From positions 1 through 58,405 of IMG/VR virus record IMGVR_UViG_3300025704_000030: a DNA stretch of 58,405 bases; one strand, 5' to 3'. The position numbers were made by a program, and so were the translations under genes. The notes below the pieces were generated by a model. That model saw nothing but the letters and a program-made list of their open reading frames with translations, had not been told where the DNA came from and searched no databases. The DNA is from a virus. Positions 26,475-32,853 of this stretch are shown here, in pieces (the first letter of the stretch is position 1; every line of letters starts with the position of its first letter).

Positions 26475-26737
26475 CGGAAGTAAAAAAGCAAGTAATGAAC
26501 TAGACAATGTGCATTAAGGTACTTCGCATCGCGCTTCACCTTCCAAGCAATCTACAATAAGCAACATGCAGAGGGCTTGTTTATTTCCAGCAATCAAAGT
26601 GCAACTGTTCTGTAAATCTGGAGCATACAAGCACGGAGACGTTTCAAGCGTCCTGAGCTATAGTTGTTGTTTAATTTCTAGTAAACTAGAAACACGTAAC
26701 AACACGGTTGTCCATCCTCATCTCAATTTTACTTCCG
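26475..26737 (-). ncRNA. Candidate structured ncRNA, 263 nt
   Basis: A perfect 11-bp helix (CGGAAGTAAAA with TTTTACTTCCG) joins the two ends across 263 bases. Inside are a TTTCTAG-TTTA-CTAGAAA hairpin, a GACG...CGTC hairpin, an AAGGT...ACCTT helix capped by CGC-GAT-GCG, and a TGCAT/ATGCA pairing. Six T follow the closing helix just before tRNA-Glu. No coding frame of note is seen. I do not recognise the family; large ornate RNAs are known in phage tRNA arrays (GOLLD, ROOL), but identity with those is not shown. Confidence 0.6.
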
Positions 26738-26757
26738 GGTAGTTTTACTAAACTACC
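26738..26757 (-). other. Perfect 8-bp hairpin after CDS 26766
   Basis: GGTAGTTT-AGTA-AAACTACC on the minus strand, 9 bases after the stop of the 187-residue gene and directly before the 263-nt RNA. No T-run follows, so it may be a processing or stability element rather than a terminator. Confidence 0.6.
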
Positions 26758-26765
26758 AAAACCTC

Positions 26766-27329
26766 TTAGAGGATGCCTGCTCGTTCTAAGAAACGTGCTG
26801 TTTCCTCATCCAACTCAATTTCTGTTTGAACATTAAGCTCAAGCAGTGTATCCTGCAACTTCTGCTTCTGACGCTTCAAGTCAGCAACAGTGCGTTTAAA
26901 ATCTTCCACTTCTGCCTTGGTAAAGATTGAAGTGTCCACAGCTTCACGACCGTACCCGTAACGATCTTCCTTGCCGTCTTTCAACTTGGCAATCTTACCT
27001 TCAATAACAGCATCACTTAGACGAGCTGCTTTTGTAGCGTAGGTGTTGTTGAACTGGATTTCTTTCTCCAAGTGTGCAACATCTGCTAGCAAATCGTTAA
27101 TGCTTTCATCAGCATTTGCACGAGCAACTGCTTTGCGGATAGCGTATAGCGCACCCACTAGCTTGTTGCGTGTTGCACTGTGAGTTATGAATACATCACG
27201 CACAGCATCGATCTGAGCAGAGTGATCTTCAAACTCGTTAACGCTTACTGATGTTTCGAAAGTCAAACCTTTGATCATTTCGTTGATGCTGTTCTGTACA
27301 GCGTTTGCTTTGCGTAGTGTAATGTTCAT
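26766..27329 (-). CDS. Coiled-coil protein of unknown function
   Basis: 187 residues, almost entirely helical with heptad-like segments (ADVAHLEKEIQFNNTY and VEDFKRTVADLKRQKQKLQD), no cysteine cluster or catalytic motif. Its own TTGACA-N16-TATAAT promoter precedes it. It is one of the few protein genes lodged in the tRNA array, between tRNA-Asp and tRNA-Glu. Function unknown. Confidence 0.8.
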   Translation of the reverse strand: MNITLRKANAVQNSINEMIKGLTFETSVSVNEFEDHSAQIDAVRDVFITHSATRNKLVGALYAIRKAVARANADESINDLLADVAHLEKEIQFNNTYATKAARLSDAVIEGKIAKLKDGKEDRYGYGREAVDTSIFTKAEVEDFKRTVADLKRQKQKLQDTLLELNVQTEIELDEETARFLERAGIL

Positions 27330-27354
27330 CTTCTTTTCCTTTGTGTATGTGTAT

Positions 27355-27382
27355 ATTATACAGTATTTTACTGCTTTGTCAA
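27355..27382 (-). promoter_or_regulatory. Early sigma70-like promoter
   Basis: TTGACA at 27382-27377, 16-base spacer, TATAAT at 27360-27355, for the 187-residue gene. Confidence 0.82.
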
Positions 27383-27408
27383 CTATTATTTTAAAGTGGC
27401 ATCAGCTT

Positions 27409-27489
27409 ATTCTAGTCATTTGTTAACGGGCCCAGCTGCCTTCAAGCTACTATGTAGCTTCTTTTTACACCTACGTGGGTAACTAGAAT
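27409..27489 (-). ncRNA. Structured spacer RNA candidate after tRNA-Asp
   Basis: 81 bases closed by an 8-bp helix (ATTCTAGT with ACTAGAAT). Inside is a strong AAGCTAC-ATA-GTAGCTT hairpin and a GC-rich GCTGGGCCCG segment. It lies 30 bases downstream of tRNA-Asp. Confidence 0.5.
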
Positions 27490-27519
27490 TGTTTTTATTC
27501 CCACTCTTCAAAATAAACT

Positions 27520-27596
<77 letters not shown>

Positions 27597-27601
27597 AAAT
27601 A

Positions 27602-27677
27602 TGGTAGGACGTAACGGGTTCGAACCGCTGACATTTGCCGTGTAAAGGCAACGCTCTACCAACTGAGCTAACGTCCT
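27602..27677 (-). tRNA. tRNA-Val (TAC)
   Basis: Anticodon loop TTTACAC, acceptor AGGACGT/ACGTCCT, A73, encoded CCA. Confidence 0.94.
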
Positions 27678-27678
27678 A

Positions 27679-27768
27679 TGGCGGAAGCGGTGGGATTCGA
27701 ACCCACGGAACCTTGCGGTTCGCTAGTTTTCAAGACTAGTGCCTTCAGCCAGACTCGGCCACACTTCC
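27679..27768 (-). tRNA. tRNA-Ser (TGA)
   Basis: Class II, 90 bases, anticodon loop CTTGAAA, long variable arm, acceptor GGAAGTG/CGCTTCC, G73, CCA. Confidence 0.94.
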
Positions 27769-27777
27769 TAATTGGTA

Positions 27778-27875
27778 GCAGGTGTTACACCCGCAATAAA
27801 CTTTTAAAACTGGCAGTCCAACATGCACTCTTTTAACTTATCCGCCCAGGTCATTCGACAACGATAAGTACCAGT
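27778..27875 (-). ncRNA. Structured spacer RNA candidate, tRNA-Gly to tRNA-Ser
   Basis: ACTGG/CCAGT closes a domain that contains CTTATC/GATAAG. Downstream is a 7-bp hairpin GCGGGTG-TAA-CACCTGC, and the spacer continues TACCA. The start of that hairpin repeats the first nine bases of the neighbouring tRNA-Gly gene, so a tRNA remnant is an alternative. Confidence 0.4.
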
Positions 27876-27880
27876 TAATT

Positions 27881-27954
27881 TGGAGCGGGAGAAGGGAATC
27901 GAACCCTCGTAGTAACGTTGGCAACGTTCTGCTCTACCATTGAGCTACACCCGC
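27881..27954 (-). tRNA. tRNA-Gly (GCC)
   Basis: Anticodon loop TTGCCAA, acceptor GCGGGTG/CTCCCGC with one mismatch at pair 6, U73, encoded CCA. Confidence 0.92.
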
Positions 27955-27966
27955 AATATATAAACG

Positions 27967-28042
27967 TATAGGCTCCTACTGAAAGTGCTATACAAACTCA
28001 CCTACACTTTGTTTAACTTGCTCGCTCTATGAGCGTTGTAGG
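27967..28042 (-). ncRNA. Structured spacer RNA candidate after the tRNA-like element
   Basis: Two helices on the minus strand: CCTACA/TGTAGG (with an inner CGCTC-ATA-GAGCG hairpin) and TATAG/CTATA. Together they fill most of the 101-base spacer before tRNA-Gly. Confidence 0.4.
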
Positions 28043-28055
28043 CTTAACCGCAATA

Positions 28056-28141
28056 TGGTGTCAATCGAGGAGTCGAACCTCGCCGCAGTAGGTGACATGA
28101 CGCCTGTAGTGTCTGTTACTGTTAGCGAACCCGCATTGACA
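28056..28141 (-). other. tRNA-like element without a clear anticodon arm
   Basis: A 7-bp acceptor-like helix (TGTCAAT/ATTGACA), a perfect T-arm (CGAGG-TTCGACT-CCTCG) and CCA are present. No discriminator base fits between helix and CCA, and the 50-base interior shows no normal D-arm or 5-bp/7-base anticodon arm; the best interior helix is GAC/GTC flanked by ACA/TGT. It may be a degenerate or unusual class II tRNA, or a tRNA-mimic RNA. Confidence 0.5.
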
Positions 28142-28145
28142 TATA

Positions 28146-28221
28146 TGGTGGAGGTTACCGGGATCGAACCGATGACCTATTGCTTGCAAAGCAATCGCTC
28201 TCCCAACTGAGCTAAACCCCC
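28146..28221 (-). tRNA. tRNA-Ala (TGC)
   Basis: Anticodon loop TTTGCAA, acceptor GGGGGTT/AACCTCC with one G-U, A73, CCA. Confidence 0.94.
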
Positions 28222-28226
28222 GTTAT

Positions 28227-28303
28227 TGGTCGGAGTACAAGGATTCGAACCTTGGACCCTCTGCTCCCAAAGCAGATGCGCTACCAGGCTGCGCCATACT
28301 CCG
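28227..28303 (-). tRNA. tRNA-Pro (TGG)
   Basis: Anticodon loop TTTGGGA, acceptor CGGAGTA/TACTCCG, A73, CCA. Confidence 0.94.
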
Positions 28304-28325
28304 TAAATTAGTTTAAGCAGTTTTG

Positions 28326-28409
28326 CGTCCTACTTAGGACGGCCAGTCTCCTGGGCACCATTTGCTCAATTGTTTTACAAGGGGAACAAAACCCTTAAAC
28401 TTGGTGCCC
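28326..28409 (-). ncRNA. tRNA-Leu trailer structure
   Basis: The last eight bases of tRNA-Leu (GGGCACCA) are repeated in inverted form 42 bases downstream (TGGTGCCC, 28360-28353), so the trailer can pair with the mature tRNA 3' end. AAGGG/CCCTT pairs inside, and a CGTCCT-AAGT-AGGACG hairpin follows at 28341-28326. This could govern 3' processing or form a separate small RNA. Confidence 0.5.
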
Positions 28410-28484
28410 AATGAGGGACTCGAACCCCCACGCTTTCGCACTGGTACCTAAAACCAGCGTGTCTACCAATTCCACCAATTGGGC
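28402..28484 (-). tRNA. tRNA-Leu (TAG)
   Basis: Class II, anticodon loop TTTAGGT, acceptor GCCCAAT/ATTGGGC, A73, CCA. Confidence 0.94.
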
Positions 28485-28489
28485 AATAA

Positions 28490-28539
28490 GATTCTAAAGG
28501 CTTAACTTGTCCCTACTAGGCAACAAGTGCTAAAGAATC
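28490..28539 (-). ncRNA. 50-nt nested hairpin filling the Thr-Leu spacer
   Basis: GATTCT/AGAATC closes it, ACTTGT/ACAAGT lies inside, and CCTA-G-TAGG caps it. The structure spans almost the exact distance between tRNA-Thr and tRNA-Leu. Confidence 0.55.
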
Positions 28540-28545
28540 ATTGTA

Positions 28546-28621
28546 TGGTGCCGCAACAAGGATTCGAACCCTGGACCTACTGATTACAAATCAGTTGCTC
28601 TACCAACTGAGCTATTGCGGC
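28546..28621 (-). tRNA. tRNA-Thr (TGT)
   Basis: Anticodon loop TTTGTAA, acceptor GCCGCAA/TTGCGGC, A73, CCA. Confidence 0.94.
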
Positions 28622-28622
28622 G

Positions 28623-28697
28623 TTATCTTCTTACTCTGCAACTAGGACAAAAATCATCGTGTCCTAGTTCAGTTTTACATTCACTACATGTTTTCAT
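28623..28697 (-). CDS. 24-aa mini zinc-ribbon candidate
   Basis: An ATG at 28697 opens a 24-codon frame ending one base before tRNA-Thr. The peptide has CSEC and, 11 residues on, CPSC, followed by a basic tail RVRR: a complete CxxC...CxxC zinc knuckle with almost nothing else. Its ATG lies 7 bases past the stop of the 73-residue gene and the ribosome site is weak. Two larger zinc ribbons elsewhere in the window make a real gene plausible. Confidence 0.5.
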   Translation of the reverse strand: MKTCSECKTELGHDDFCPSCRVRR

Positions 28698-28704
28698 ATA
28701 GTAC

Positions 28705-28926
28705 TTATTCGTCGTTGTTGACATCTTCAACAATATTGAGTTGATAAGAACGAATAATTTGTTCTTCTAAGTCGTTCTTATTAAACTCACCCGATTCAAG
28801 TCTACGTAGTGCATCAGCTGCACTTGAGGCTTGCTTAGATCTAACTAGATAAGCACATACACCTACTAAGTCTGTTCTGTTGATGCCTGTTGCATCCATT
28901 GCTTCTTCAATAAAGACTCGTCCCAT
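28705..28926 (-). CDS. Small helical protein in tRNA array
   Basis: 73 residues, helical and acidic at the C-terminus. The centre (LVGVCAYLVRSKQASSAADALRRL) looks like two packed helices; no known family is recognised. Its own TTGACA-N16-TATACT promoter precedes it. It lies between tRNA-Gly(TCC) and tRNA-Thr. Confidence 0.72.
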   Translation of the reverse strand: MGRVFIEEAMDATGINRTDLVGVCAYLVRSKQASSAADALRRLESGEFNKNDLEEQIIRSYQLNIVEDVNNDE

Positions 28927-28964
28927 GTGTGTAACCTTTCATGCGTTACTGTTTCTATACATTA

Positions 28965-28992
28965 AGTATAACACCTACACCGTAGATGTCAA
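28965..28992 (-). promoter_or_regulatory. Early sigma70-like promoter
   Basis: TTGACA at 28992-28987, 16-base spacer, TATACT at 28970-28965, for the 73-residue gene. Confidence 0.78.
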
Positions 28993-29001
28993 CCTGTTAA
29001 A

Positions 29002-29076
29002 TGGAGCGGGTGACAAGGATCGAACTTGCGACGAACAGCTTGGAAGGCTGACACTCTACCACTGAGTTACACCCGC
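29002..29076 (-). tRNA. tRNA-Gly (TCC)
   Basis: Anticodon loop CTTCCAA, acceptor GCGGGTG/CACCCGC, U73, CCA. Second glycine isoacceptor. Confidence 0.94.
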
Positions 29077-29084
29077 ATATTGGC

Positions 29085-29175
29085 TTTCCAGCTACCTTAG
29101 GAGTTTACCCTATAGTGTTTCACTTTACGCTATGACAGCTTTTAACTGAGAGATCATAGCAACTAAGACTGGAAA
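29085..29175 (-). ncRNA. Structured spacer RNA candidate, Ser(GCT) to Gly(TCC)
   Basis: TTTCCAG/CTGGAAA closes a 91-base element with an adjoining CTTAG/CTAAG helix. Inside is a GCTATGA/TCATAGC hairpin whose loop holds CAGTT-AAA-AGCTG. It occupies essentially the whole spacer. Confidence 0.58.
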
Positions 29176-29177
29176 CT

Positions 29178-29265
29178 TGGCGGAGCGACTGGGAGTCGAA
29201 CCCAGTGACCGTTTGCACGGTCTACAGATTAGCAATCTGCTGCATTACCATCCTGCCCCCGCTCC
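29178..29265 (-). tRNA. tRNA-Ser (GCT)
   Basis: Class II, anticodon loop TTGCTAA, variable arm with GACCGT/ACGGTC, acceptor GGAGCGG/TCGCTCC, G73, CCA. Confidence 0.94.
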
Positions 29266-29267
29266 GT

Positions 29268-29327
29268 AAACATATCCCCGATTTATCAGATTCGTTGCAT
29301 CAGCTATACTGTATGCAGGATATGTTT
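29268..29327 (-). ncRNA. 60-nt spacer RNA candidate, Asn to Ser(GCT)
   Basis: A perfect 10-bp helix (AAACATATCC with GGATATGTTT) starts two bases before the Ser gene and ends five bases after the Asn gene. Inside is TGCAT/ATGCA with CAG/CTG stacked on it, plus a weaker CGA/TCG hairpin: a small three-way junction. Confidence 0.62.
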
Positions 29328-29332
29328 AAACT

Positions 29333-29408
<76 letters not shown>

Positions 29409-29410
29409 AT

Positions 29411-29540
29411 AAACTCTACTTACAACTACACTGTTTGCAGACTCGAACTGCGGTTGCCCGTCGGCAAATGAGGACCACCTCACGAACGGAATCGAACCGT
29501 CTACCTCCCATTATTCACAGTGTATGTGTAAGTAGAGTTT
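29411..29540 (-). ncRNA. 130-nt RNA candidate with two T-arm hairpins in a 20-bp closing helix
   Basis: Perfect 13-bp helix AAACTCTACTTAC with GTAAGTAGAGTTT, a small internal loop, then 7 bp ACACTGT/ACAGTGT. Four hairpins fill the interior: ACGG-TTCGATT-CCGT and GCAG-TTCGAGT-CTGC, both with tRNA T-loop sequence; TGAGG-TGGT-CCTCA; TTGCC-GACG-GGCAA. It is not a tRNA: there is no acceptor with CCA and no anticodon arm. It lies two bases upstream of tRNA-Asn and would be the first stable element of the array transcript. Confidence 0.72.
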
Positions 29541-29544
29541 TAGT

Positions 29545-29567
29545 GATGTATGTTGGTAGCATACATC
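29545..29567. other. Perfect 8-bp inverted repeat
   Basis: GATGTATG-7-CATACATC, next to the 130-nt RNA. A second hairpin follows at about 29581-29605 (CTCCT/AGGAG around a GCAA-type loop). Both lie in the leader of the array transcript. Confidence 0.55.
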
Positions 29568-29666
29568 TTCTACTTACATCTCCTATCATCGCTTGCGCTA
29601 AGGAGCGTAAAATTTTCTATCTAAATTGTCAAAGAGCGTGTAAACATTGCTGCTTACTGTTTATAC

Positions 29667-29695
29667 AGTGTAACAAATAATCTTGTACTTGTCAA
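29667..29695 (-). promoter_or_regulatory. Promoter of the tRNA array (proximal)
   Basis: TTGACA at 29695-29690, 17-base spacer, TACACT at 29672-29667. Confidence 0.7.
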
Positions 29696-29753
29696 CCTGT
29701 TTGTTTAATCTTTCTAGCAACTCTAAACTACTGTTCTTTGTTGCTATGTGTTT

Positions 29754-29782
29754 ATTATAGTGTATTACTTAGTGCCTGTCAA
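29754..29782 (-). promoter_or_regulatory. Promoter of the tRNA array (distal, consensus)
   Basis: Perfect TTGACA at 29782-29777, 17-base spacer, perfect TATAAT at 29759-29754: a full-consensus sigma70 promoter placed in tandem 87 bases upstream of the other. Confidence 0.88.
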
Positions 29783-29802
29783 CTATTATTTTGCCTAATC
29801 AT

Positions 29803-29840
29803 AAAAAAAGCCCCTAACATTTCTGCTAAGGGCTTTTAAA
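29803..29840 (-). terminator. Intrinsic terminator
   Basis: GCCCTTAGC/GTTAGGGGC stem followed by seven T on the minus strand. It insulates the upstream genes from the tRNA array promoters. Confidence 0.85.
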
Positions 29841-29860
29841 AATCTTGTAGTATGTTCTAC

Positions 29861-29947
29861 TTAACTCTTACAAACCCCGCAGGCATCCGCACCCGGATTA
29901 CTTGATCCGACTGTCGAATATTCTACTGATGTTAGTACGAGTTTCAT
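29861..29947 (-). CDS. Candidate 28-aa peptide gene
   Basis: ATG at 29947 with an AAAAGGAAAAG ribosome site; stop followed by an intrinsic terminator 21 bases on. The peptide starts MKLVLTSVEYSTVG and ends CGVCKS with two cysteines in CxxC spacing. A TATAAC box lies upstream within a GATAAATAA stretch that also resembles a late promoter. Peptide function unknown; a secreted or metal/redox microprotein is only a guess. Confidence 0.55.
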   Translation of the reverse strand: MKLVLTSVEYSTVGSSNPGADACGVCKS

Positions 29948-30006
29948 TGAACTTACTTTTCCTTTTGTTATAGTTTATTTATCATCTTGAACAAAAAACT
30001 ATCTGT

Positions 30007-30585
30007 TTATGAGTTTACAATACGTTCGTAAATCTCTTTCCAATTGTTTACTCGAGCAGCATTGCCGCTGTAGTCTTCGTTGTGATCATGAGCAATTAGA
30101 ATACCATCTAGTCCCATGCTAATACCACAGTCTACGTTTTGTGGCTTGTCTTCAATCCAGTAACAACCTGTGTCACGATACTGTTCGAGTACATCATCCT
30201 TGTCAGCACCGGTATCTAAATAAATGTACTTTTCAAATACGCTGTCTCCAAACATCTCACGCAAGTTCTTAGTACGCAAATGTTGCGAATAATCATCATT
30301 GCTCAAACTAGTAATACAGTGGAAGATGTAACCGTGTTCTGCATGTAGTTTCTTGACATAGTGAATAGCATCACGCAGTGGCGGAAGTTTACGAATCCAG
30401 GCACTTTCGTTAAACATACGTACAAGACGCATTGTTTCAGCACGATCTAGTCCGTACTTGATGTCCATTTGATAGTTACCAGTTTCTACAATTGTATAAC
30501 CATGTCGCTTCATCCATTGATCAAACGCATATTCCCAGTCAAACAACACACCGTCTGCGTCAGTTAAAATACATTTATTTTTCAT
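30007..30585 (-). CDS. HAD-superfamily phosphatase/5'-nucleotidase-like
   Basis: 192 residues with the HAD motifs in order: DADGVLFDWE (nucleophile and acid Asp) at the N-terminus, FHCITSLS (motif II) in the middle and CYWIEDKPQNVDCG (motifs III/IV) near residue 150. T4-like phages often carry such 5'(3')-deoxyribonucleotidase-like enzymes; the substrate here is not determined. Strong early promoter upstream. Confidence 0.82.
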   Translation of the reverse strand: MKNKCILTDADGVLFDWEYAFDQWMKRHGYTIVETGNYQMDIKYGLDRAETMRLVRMFNESAWIRKLPPLRDAIHYVKKLHAEHGYIFHCITSLSNDDYSQHLRTKNLREMFGDSVFEKYIYLDTGADKDDVLEQYRDTGCYWIEDKPQNVDCGISMGLDGILIAHDHNEDYSGNAARVNNWKEIYERIVNS

Positions 30586-30619
30586 ATAGTGCCTCTTTCT
30601 ATTGCCTTATTATGTTTAT

Positions 30620-30648
30620 ATTATACAATAGAAAGAGACTGCTGTCAA
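30620..30648 (-). promoter_or_regulatory. Early sigma70-like promoter
   Basis: Perfect TTGACA at 30648-30643, 17-base spacer, perfect TATAAT at 30625-30620, for the HAD gene. Confidence 0.88.
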
Positions 30649-30974
30649 CCTTTATTATACCATTCTGTTTCGTATTCTTCTACAATGTTTACTGCATTAA
30701 TACGATCATAACGGAAACTGCGCCAACCTTTTGCGTTTACGTCCCACACACTTACAACTGCATCTGATATCTCGCGAACCTTCTTTTGGCTCATTGCATC
30801 TGTTTTAGTTGCAGCTGGCTTCATGTCTTCACGTAGCGTACAAGTCATTACACGCTTGTCACCATTGAGTTTAGTAAAGTCAACTACTAGTACGTTTTGT
30901 TCCAGTTGGAACTTTAGATCCGCTTTTGTCGGGATCCCCTTTAGTGTTGCTATCGTGTCGCTTACTTCTGTCAT
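30645..30974 (-). CDS. WYL_2/SH3-like small protein
   Basis: I choose the ATG at 30974 (109 residues), which has an AGGAGA site seven bases upstream; the longer frame runs into the neighbour. The C-terminal half has VMTCTLREDM and VSVWDVNAKGWRSFRYDRIN, the pattern of the small Sm/SH3-fold family common in marine T4-like phages. Function unknown; nucleic-acid or protein binding is plausible for the fold. Confidence 0.75.
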   Translation of the reverse strand: MTEVSDTIATLKGIPTKADLKFQLEQNVLVVDFTKLNGDKRVMTCTLREDMKPAATKTDAMSQKKVREISDAVVSVWDVNAKGWRSFRYDRINAVNIVEEYETEWYNKG

Positions 30975-30975
30975 A

Positions 30976-31650
30976 TTAGTCTCTCCTATTGCCAAACAAC
31001 TGTAGCAGGGCAATAAACAAGTTAATGAAGTCTAAGTATAGTGTTAGTGCGCCTGCAACTTCCTGTGAGCGAGTATCACCGCCTTGACTTACAATTTGTC
31101 TAATCTTTTGTGTGTCGTAGGCTGTTAGACCCATAAACACAATAATAGCAATTGCACTGATTGCCATTTGCATTACAGTACTGCCGATAAAGATATTAAC
31201 AATACTAGCAATAATAATTGCAATAAGTCCAACGAACATAAACTGTCCGATTGATGTTAAATCTTTCTTAGTTACATAGCCGTAAATACTCATAGTTAGG
31301 AATAAGATAGCCGCACCTAAGAACGCTGTAATAATACTCATACCTGTATACACTACAAAGATAGTAGCAAAGCTCAATCCCATAAGTGCCGCAAAGCCGT
31401 GTAGCATCATCTGTGCTGTGCTATAACTAACTTTGTGCATGTTAAAACTAATTGCAAAGATTGCAACTAGAGGTGCAAAAATAACAATGTATTGCATGAT
31501 GCCTGTAAAAAAGAACTGCATTAGTGCAGGACTAGAACTTACAAGCCAACTAACTATCATTGATGTAATAACTGCTAGTGACATATGACCGTATACACGG
31601 TTCATTGCTGTGATAAGTTCGTCTGTTGTTTTCCAAGTTGTTGTATTCAT
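30976..31650 (-). CDS. Bax-inhibitor-1/YccA-type membrane protein
   Basis: The start at 31650 is preceded by AGGA and gives 224 residues; the four extra codons of the longer frame are unlikely. Seven hydrophobic helices are visible, and the family signature appears near the end: GLTAYDTQKIRQ, then GALTLYLDFINLFIALLQLF. In bacteria YccA binds and restrains the FtsH membrane protease; lambda cIII-like control of host proteolysis would suit a phage. It overlaps the next upstream gene by 4 bases and clpP is next but one: a proteostasis cluster. Confidence 0.9.
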   Translation of the reverse strand: MNTTTWKTTDELITAMNRVYGHMSLAVITSMIVSWLVSSSPALMQFFFTGIMQYIVIFAPLVAIFAISFNMHKVSYSTAQMMLHGFAALMGLSFATIFVVYTGMSIITAFLGAAILFLTMSIYGYVTKKDLTSIGQFMFVGLIAIIIASIVNIFIGSTVMQMAISAIAIIVFMGLTAYDTQKIRQIVSQGGDTRSQEVAGALTLYLDFINLFIALLQLFGNRRD

Positions 31651-31826
31651 AGTTCCTCCCAAATGCCTAATAGTTCTGCACCAATAAGCAAGAAGCCAGC
31701 TGCTACAAAGTTACCTGTAATCAATACAGCACCTGCGGCAATACGAACTACACTTTTTACAAGACTAATATAAAAATGTTTCTTGCTAGGATCTTTAGGC
31801 TCTACTTCTGTTTTTAACTTTTTCAT
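31647..31826 (-). CDS. 59-aa membrane protein between BI-1 and clpP
   Basis: ATG at 31826, stop overlapping the BI-1 start as ATGA. A charged N-terminus (KKLKTEVEPKDPSKK) is followed by two short hydrophobic segments (VVRIAAGAVLITGNFVAAGF, LLIGAELLGIW). Translational coupling on both sides points to a joint role with the BI-1-like protein. No family recognised. Confidence 0.75.
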   Translation of the reverse strand: MKKLKTEVEPKDPSKKHFYISLVKSVVRIAAGAVLITGNFVAAGFLLIGAELLGIWEEL

Positions 31827-32443
31827 TATCGTTTATCCACTACCTTATCTGCAAGGCCCCACTCGACAGCTTCGGCTGCTGAAAGGAACGTATCAAACTT
31901 CATAGTTTCTTTCATTTCTTCATAGGTTTTGCCTGCTGTATTGTGTTTGACATACAGTTCTGTTAGACGTTCATTGACTCGCTTAGACTCTTCAAACGCA
32001 CGTCGATTGTCTTCCATCTCAAGCTCTTGTACATATACCGAACCTGAAGTACCACGTGTGCCTGAGCTTACACGGTGAATCATTGTACGACTGTTGGGCA
32101 GTACCATGCGGTTGCCTGCTTCGCCTGCCATAGCAAGGAATGAACCCATTGAACAGGCTTGGCCCATTACAATAGTGTACACAGGACAAGTGATAAACTG
32201 CATAGTGTCATAGATAGCAAGACCTTCACTTACAATGCCACCTGGACTGTTGATATACATATAGATAGGTTTATCACGTTCTTGACTTTCCAAGAACAAT
32301 AGCTGACTACAAATAATACTTGCAGTGTGTTGTTCTACAGGACCGTCAAGCATAATAATGCGGTCTTTAAGTAGGCGGCTGTAAATATCATACGAGCGTT
32401 CGCCTTTTTGTGTTTGTTCAATTACTACTGGTACCAAAGGCAT
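31826..32443 (-). CDS. clpP: ClpP-like serine protease
   Basis: 205 residues. Catalytic Ser98 in GQACSMGSF, His123 in RTMIHR and Asp184 in KFDTFLSA are present, with YINSPGG forming the oxyanion region. Between His and Asp it carries about 12 residues more than E. coli ClpP, in the handle helix ([19 protein letters not shown]). ClpP needs an AAA+ partner; no clpX or clpA is in the window, so it may use a host unfoldase. ClpP homologs are known from phages, some as head maturation proteases, but this one sits with early genes. Confidence 0.93.
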   Translation of the reverse strand: MPLVPVVIEQTQKGERSYDIYSRLLKDRIIMLDGPVEQHTASIICSQLLFLESQERDKPIYMYINSPGGIVSEGLAIYDTMQFITCPVYTIVMGQACSMGSFLAMAGEAGNRMVLPNSRTMIHRVSSGTRGTSGSVYVQELEMEDNRRAFEESKRVNERLTELYVKHNTAGKTYEEMKETMKFDTFLSAAEAVEWGLADKVVDKR

Positions 32444-32444
32444 C

Positions 32445-32624
32445 TTATCTCTCCACTATTGGGTTTGTTGAATTTGTATCGTGGTAATCACCGCTTTTGT
32501 AATAGTCGCGGGTTGCTGTTTCTTTTACCATAATGCCGTCTCGCAAACGGTATGTTGTGATTTCTCTGCGGACTACACCAGTTGTGTCGCCATCAAAAGC
32601 ATTTTTAAAAGGTCCATCTGTCAT
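32445..32624 (-). CDS. Small protein of unknown function
   Basis: The ATG at 32624 has a good AGGAG site; the longer frame into 32693 is overlap with the next gene. 59 residues, polar, with beta-type segments ([20 protein letters not shown]). No family recognised. It lies one base from clpP and is cotranscribed. Confidence 0.7.
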   Translation of the reverse strand: MTDGPFKNAFDGDTTGVVRREITTYRLRDGIMVKETATRDYYKSGDYHDTNSTNPIVER

Positions 32625-32625
32625 A

Positions 32626-32853
32626 TTAATATCTCCTATCTTTAACTGTACGTTGCACCGGTCCTGGAGTAGTAAATTCCATACCATGTGCATTTCCTAC
32701 ATACGTTTTTCCATTCCAGCGCATGTGTATTTTATTAGTTGCAATGAATGCGTCAAGTGATTCATTTTCACGAATGTTGTCTACTTCAGCTTCAACACTC
32801 TGTTCGTTACGAGTATTAGTTAGCATTGCAGTTTTTTCGTATATAGTTTTCAT
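32626..32853 (-). CDS. Small protein of unknown function
   Basis: 75 residues. A polar helical N-terminal half (NEQSVEAEVDNIRENESLDA) and a C-terminal IHMRWNGKTYVGNAHGMEF beta segment. It overlaps the upstream gene by 4 bases (ATGA). No family recognised. Confidence 0.72.
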   Translation of the reverse strand: MKTIYEKTAMLTNTRNEQSVEAEVDNIRENESLDAFIATNKIHMRWNGKTYVGNAHGMEFTTPGPVQRTVKDRRY

